Positions 58,462-64,000 of a stretch of DNA of 64,000 nt are shown here, one piece after another. Position 1 is the stretch's first letter; each line of letters begins with the position of its first letter. The translations under genes were made by a program, and so were the position numbers. A model generated the notes under the pieces. The model worked only from the letters and a program-made list of their open reading frames with translations, ran no database searches and was not told where the DNA came from. The stretch is from Perilla frutescens (lineage: Eukaryota > Streptophyta > Magnoliopsida > Lamiales > Lamiaceae), in contig BRKX01000003.1 of assembly GCA_026008535.1 (NCBI GenBank), forward strand, positions 66,365,001 to 66,429,000, given 5' to 3'.

Positions 58462-60174
58462 CTAGACGCGGTGGAGGTCACCAAGGCTAAGCTTGGACAG
58501 TAAATCAAGATACCAAGGACGAGAGAGGGACTTGGTAAACACATCGGCAAGCTGGGAACCAGTTGAGACATGTAGCAGGAGTATGAAACCATTCTTGTAG
58601 TGGAGCCGTGCAAAATGGCAGTCGAGGTCAAGGTGCTTTGTGCACTCGTGGAACACCTGGTTTTGGGTGATCTATATGGCCGCTCGATTATCAAAGTAAA
58701 GAGGCACAGGTGTAGCAAAAGGCAAGTGAAATAGATCCGTCACATATGAAATCCAAAGCAACTCGCGCACGGTGTAGCTTAAGCTATGGTACTCAGCCTC
58801 TGCCGATGAAAGGGAGACCGTAGTCTGTTTCTTGCACTTCCAAGAGATTAGACAGTCACCCATGAAGATACAATAGCCTGTGAGTGACTTCCGTGAATCC
58901 AAGCAAGAACCCCAATCAACGTCACAAAAGGTGCGGGGTGTAAAAGTAGAACAAATAGTGTAATGCAGCCCAAGAGAGGGACAACCTTTGAGGTATCTCA
59001 GAACATGCAGAGATGCATTCCAATGTGAAAGGGTAGGAGAGTTGATAAATTGGCTTAGTTGCTGAATAGAGTACGAGAGATCAGGCCTGGTAAGGTTCAA
59101 ATAAAGAAGCTTACCAACCAGACGCCTATATGATTCAACATCAGAGTAAGGATCACCTTCCTTAGTGAGAGTTAGGCCCAGAGGAAAGGGAGTTGAGGCA
59201 ACCTTACAACCAAGAAGCCCAGTAGAGGCTAAGAGGTCAAGGATATATTTCCTTTGGCAAAGATAGGTCCCGGAGTCAAACCGTGCAATCTCCATCCCTA
59301 AGAAGTATTTAGCTAGGCCAAGGTCTTTAATGGTAGAGGCTTCATCAAGGGCTTGTTTAACAGCTCGAATGGCAGCAAGAGAAGGCCCTGAGAGCAGTGT
59401 GTCATCGACATAAACTAACAAACCAACAAAGGTATCAGCAGACCCTTTAGTGAATAGACAATTGTCTGCCTCAGATTGCAGAAAACCAATGGAGAATAGC
59501 AGCTTGCAAAACTCCATGTTCTATTCTCTAGAAGCTTGTTTCAACCCGTAGAGACTCTTCACAAGCTTACAAACATCACTAGATTTTCCTTTGTGATTAT
59601 CCTGAGGCAGTTTCATATATATCTCATCTGAAAGATATCCATGGAGAAATGCGTTGTTCACATCTATTTGATGTAACAACCATCGCTGTTGCGTAGCTAG
59701 AGCAATAAACAAATGAACAATTACCATTTTAGCAACATGAGCAAATACCTCGTGGTAATCAACACCAAATTCCTGGTGATATCCCTTAGCTACCAAACGA
59801 GCCTTAAGCCGCTCAACACTTCCATCAGATCGCAATTTAACCTTATACACCCATTTGCTTCCAATTGCTTGTTTATTTGGAGGTAAAGGAACAATGTCCC
59901 AGGTATGGTTCTCCTCTAATGCTCCCAGCTCTTTTTCCATAGCCTCAACCCAACCTGGATGCTTACAAGCTTCCTGGTAAGAAGAAGGTTCCTGGGTTGC
60001 ATCAATATCCAACAGAAATGTTGTAAAAGAAGGAGTGGGAGCAGATGATGTGTAGAAAGGAAAGGTATGATGAGAGGAAGTTTCTGAAGAAGTAGTGGGA
60101 AGTGTTGTTGCTGAGCACACATAATCTTCTAGATAAGACGGCAGCTTAACAGACCTCTGACTACGTCTAGGCAA
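58462..60174 (-). pseudogene. Ty1/copia reverse transcriptase and RNase H, 5'-truncated
   Basis: From 60174 the minus strand reads SYLEDYVC, then the RT entry WVEAMEKELGALEENHTW and GSKWVYKVKLRSDGSVER, IDVNNAFLHGYL and VKSLYGLKQASRE. A TAG at 59521 interrupts it. The catalytic VYVDDTLLSG (about 59410), IKDLGLAKYFLGMEI, YRRLVGKLLYLNLTRPDLSY and RNase H SLSSAEAEYHSL (about 58800) follow. A second stop at 58672 precedes the tail QLADVFTKSLSRPWY. Gag, protease and integrase are missing at the junction with the AAT-bounded element (60178 onward). Few disabling changes suggest a fairly recent copy. Confidence 0.93.
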
Positions 60175-60717
60175 GGGTAAATCAATAATAATAATAATAA
60201 TAATAATAATTCGTAGCTATAGTATAAATTAAATAATAAATATTCTTGATAATAGACCATTAAAAAAATTATAAGTTCATGTTATGTTTATAATGTATAG
60301 GTCCAATTTTGAATTACAACTTGATAAAAAAAATGCAATTGGGAATTATAATGTCATGTTACAATATAATATATAGGTTCAATTGATAATTGTAACTTAA
60401 GAATCAATTTCATATTATATTATATTGTATATGTCCAATTGAGACTTTTTATTTGAAAATTAATTTCATTGATTTCATATTATAATATAGTATAATTATT
60501 ATCATACAAATCAAATGAACTCTAAATTTATTATAATTTTTAATGGAATGAGCGTATAAAATATAATTGCCTGTAATTTTAAATGAAATTCATTTATATA
60601 ATATAATTTTGTATAGTTTCAAATGAAATGAACTTATATGATCAAGTTTCCTGTAAATTGAAATGAACTGAACTAATATATAATTTATTATAATTTATAA
60701 CACTATGGATAAATCCC

Positions 60718-60720
<3 letters not shown>

Positions 60721-60789
<69 letters not shown>

Positions 60790-60790
60790 T
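60721..60790. repeat. AAT microsatellite
   Basis: About 23 AAT units with no visible interruption, between the two direct copies of the arm sequence. Confidence 0.97.
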
Positions 60791-61795
60791 CTTCGTAGCT
60801 ATAGTATAAAATTAAATAATAATTCTCGATAGTAGACCATTAAAAAAATCATAACCATATTATAAGTTCATGTTATATTATAATGTATAGGTCCAGTTTT
60901 GAACTATAACTTGAGAAAAAAATTCATTTGAGAATTATAATGTCATGTTATAATATGATATACATGTTCAATTGATAATGTAGCTTAAGAATCAATTTCA
61001 TATTATACTATAGTGTATAGGTCCAAGTGGATTTCTTACTGAAAATTAATTTCATTGATTTCATATTATAATATAGTCTAATTTATTATCCTACAAATCA
61101 AACTAACTCTCAATTTATTATATTTTTTACTGAAATGAGCGTATAAAATATAATTGCATGTAATTTAAAATGAAATTCACTTATATAATGTAATTTTTGT
61201 ATAGTACCAAATGAAATTAATTTAACTTATATGATCTAGTTTCTTGTAAATTGAAATGATGTGAACTAATATATAATTTATTATAATTTTAGAACAAATG
61301 AACTTATATAAATTATTTACTTGTAATTTGAAATTAAATGAACAAGACAAATATATATTTAATTTTTTGAATTAATTTAATTTTTTATCCGATGTCTCAT
61401 GCAGTGCATGAGCCCACGCTAATTATTTACTTGTAATCCGTTAGACCGTCTAATACAAATATTTATCATAATGTATATGTTCAAATGAATGTTCAAAATT
61501 GAGAATCAACTTTGTGTTACGTTATATTGTGTAGGTCCAATTGTGAATTCTTACTTGAGAATTAATTTCATTATGTTATAATATATATATATATATATAG
61601 ACATAACTGAGAATTATAACTGAAAATAAATTTCATGTTATACTATAATGTATATGTATAATTGTAAATTATAACTTGAGAATCAATTTTAATTTGTGAA
61701 TCCTAGCTTCAGAATCAATTTCAATTTGTGAAGTATAACTTGAGAATGAATTTGAATTTGTGAATTACAATGCTCACTAATCAAATTTCATGTTA

Positions 61796-62057
61796 CTCCC
61801 TCCGTCCCATAATTATAGTCCACTTCCCATTTTCACACAGATTAAGAAATCACATTTAATATGTATTGAAAATATACAATTTACAATAATTATCCTATAT
61901 TGCCCTTATTTTTTACTATATTAATTGCATTCATACTATATTAAATAGAGTTATATTTGTAAAATAATATTTAAATACAATCCCAATTTAGAATAAGACT
62001 ATAATTTTGGGACATCCCAAAAAGGAATAATGGACTATAATTATGGGAAGAAGGGAG
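61796..62057. mobile_element. Stowaway-type MITE nested in the inverted-repeat element
   Basis: It begins CTCCCTCCGTCCCATAATTA and ends with the inverse (TAATTATGGGAAGAAGGGAG). TA precedes it at 61794-61795 and recurs two bases past the right end. The shared AATTATAGTCCA inner TIR, length and AT-rich core fit Stowaway. Confidence 0.8.
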
Positions 62058-63097
62058 CATACTATATTGTAGTTCAAATTGTGAATTATAATTTTAGAAT
62101 GAATTTCAATTTCAATCGAATGATATATAGTACAATTGACCTTATATTATTCAATTGAATAATACATAATCAGTGCCTTATATTATTCCATTAATATGAA
62201 CTTATATAATATAATTTATTGTAACTTGAAATAAATTTATATAATCCAGTTTATTGCAATTTGAAATAAAATAAACTTATATATTTCAATTTATTGTGAT
62301 TTAAAGGAAGATATACTATACAGTCCGAACTCTTATAATTCGAATTAAATGAGCTTACATAATGTAATTTATCGTAATTTGAAATGAAATGAACTTAGAT
62401 AATCCAATTTATTGTAATTTGAAATGAAATGTACTAATATGAATATTTGTGTAGATGCACCTTGTACATATATTATTCAGTTGACCTTATGCTATATTAT
62501 AAGTCCAAATAACAAAATTCTAAAAAAAATAAAAGATTATATAAATTCATTTAATTTTAAATTACAAGTAAATAATTTATATAAATTCATTTGTTATGAA
62601 ATTATAATAAATTATATATTGGTTGACTTCATTTCGTTTTACAAGAAATTAGATCATATAAGTTCATTTCATTTGAAACTATACAAATTTACATTATATA
62701 AGTGATTTTCATTTAAAATTACAAGAAGTTATATTTTATACGCTCATTCCATTAAAAATTATAATAAATTGAATTATATAAATTTATTTGACTTGTATAT
62801 AATAAATTAGACTATATTTAATATGAAATCAATGAAATCAATTTTCAAGTAAGAAGTCTCAATTGGACATATACAATATAATATAATGTGAAATTGATTC
62901 GTAAGTTACAATTATCAGTTGAACCTATATATTATATTATGACATGATATTATAATTTCCAATTGAATTTGTTTCTCAAGTTATAATTCAAAATCGGACT
63001 TATACATTATAAATATAACATGAACTTATAATATGGTTATAATTTTTTTAATGGTCTATTATCAAGAATTATAATTTAATTTATACTATAGCTATGA

Positions 63098-63141
<44 letters not shown>

Positions 63142-63142
<1 letters not shown>

Positions 63143-64000
63143 TATTCATAGTATGTAACGAAATATTATTTAAATATGCCATTGCTACGAATTAACAATA
63201 AGAATGTTGATGGAAGTAGGTGTGTGAAATATTTGATATTGAATTAATTTTTTTACTCTTCTTAAAAAAATATTTTACCCATTAATTTTAAAAATTATTT
63301 ATTTTACCTAATTTATATAAAATTTCCTCTAGTTAAAAAAACTAAAAACTAAAAAACTAAGAATTAAAAATAAAATAAAAAATATTATTTCACTCCTCGA
63401 ATGTCTGTCTTCTACCCGTCTTCCACCTCATGTCTTCTACCTCTCTTCCACCTCTGCTATTTCAGAGATTTTCCGGCCGGTCTCGAGATAAAATAAAAAT
63501 TATTATTTCACCCCTGGATGTCTTCTACCCGTCTTCCACCTCTGCTATTTGGGAGATTTTTCGGTCGGTGCCATTCGAGACGATAGGCACCACTCTGCCC
63601 CACATCCTCTATCAGCAACATCTCCCCATTACTGATAGTCTGATACCAGTCACCCACCATCTTCAATCCCATCAATTCAAAACCAATTTTCATCCAAAAT
63701 TGCAAAAATAATAATAACCTAGATTAGTCTCATTCGCCTTCACATTACCTCTGCTCCCAAATCGAAAATTTCTGATCCCAAATCCTCCAAAAATCCACAA
63801 AAGCGTTTGCTGCTAAGAATGATCTTCGAAATTCAATCCCCTTTTTAAAATAGGAGCGAGCCGTTGTAGGAGAAAGAAATCGGTTCCCTTTTTTGATAGA
63901 AATTATTGTAGGGGCGGTAGGAAGATGGACGACGACAGGAGCGAGCGAAGTCCCAACAGGCCGCTGGAGAAGTGGGGTTTGAAGGGAGGATGTTCGTGGT
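63142..64000. other. Right-edge region, unresolved
   Basis: AT-rich up to about 63380. Then come two partial direct copies of a block with TTATTTCAC, CTTCTACCCGTCTTCCACC and CTGCTATTT (63386-63483 and 63504-63577). From 63700 the composition becomes more gene-like. An ATG at 63925 opens 25 codons (MDDDRSERSPNRPL...) that run off the window. This may be the 5' end of a gene but cannot be named. Confidence 0.35.

Larger units (their letters stand above)
60188..63141. mobile_element. AT-rich element with long inverted repeats bounded by AAT/ATT microsatellites
   Basis: The left arm (60188-60720) begins with AAT repeats and then TTCGTAGCTATAGTATAAA, TAGACCATTAAAAAAAT and TATAAGTTCATG. A direct second copy starts at 60721 with a much longer AAT run and goes to about 61320. 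The right arm (about 62550-63141) is the same sequence inverted, ending in an ATT run at 63098-63141. The middle (61330-62470) is built of related but diverged AT-rich blocks. No transposase is visible. It sits at the truncated 5' side of the copia fragment. The class is unknown; it may be a foldback or long-TIR element. Confidence 0.65.

Noticed and set aside
62424..62705. 93-codon plus-strand reading frame
   Set aside because: It lies in the AT-rich inverted-repeat arm, and its composition follows the base bias only.

Overview
This is nuclear DNA from a flowering plant, most likely a eudicot. It is AT-rich, has short intron-split exons, and contains plant-type Ty1/copia, Athila-like Ty3/gypsy, MULE, PIF/Harbinger, LINE, SINE and Stowaway elements. 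I cannot name the species. Two host genes are well supported. Almost everything else is nested and mostly broken transposable-element DNA.

1-17.0 kb: a large minus-strand gene for SAC9, the WW-domain SAC phosphoinositide phosphatase. I resolved twelve coding exons, which join in frame for 1,539 codons. The last exon, about 90 residues by family length, is not in the window and probably lies left of base 1. The introns hold MITEs, an AT-rich Helitron-like insert and an antisense copia fragment.

17.0-26.3 kb: a terminal-inverted-repeat element sitting in the tail of a probable SINE, then a MULE of about 7.65 kb (18618-26265) flanked by an identical 11-bp target duplication. The MULE carries a dead MuDR-type transposase (+), a convergent dead gene resembling DUF1985 proteins (-), terminal tandem repeats and a GC-rich piece that looks organelle-derived.

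26.3-42 kb: a PIF/Harbinger element (transposase and Myb/trihelix ORF1, both minus strand). Its transposase is split by an Athila-like gypsy element of about 12.1 kb (27724-39831). The gypsy element has two LTRs, a tRNA-Asp-type primer binding site, broken gag-pol and an extra ORF downstream of pol.

42-53.4 kb: a repeat graveyard. It has three probable solo LTRs (44680-45941, 46173-47038, 50622-51637), a compact internally deleted copia element with perfect 5-bp target duplications (47923-50291), and a terminal-inverted-repeat element (50528-53315) that hosts one solo LTR and a second Harbinger relic.

53.4-56.3 kb: an apparently intact six-exon plus-strand gene for an IST1-like ESCRT-III regulator of 503 residues.

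56.3-64 kb: a Stowaway MITE, the 3' end of a LINE, the 3' part of a copia element, an AT-rich inverted-repeat element of about 3 kb bounded by AAT/ATT microsatellites with a Stowaway inside it, and an unresolved right edge.

The two host genes both act in membrane and phosphoinositide/endosomal biology, but nothing here indicates that they work together. I found no convincing new biological system. The most informative features are the datable nested insertions, the MULE with its accessory gene and the accessory ORF of the Athila-like element.
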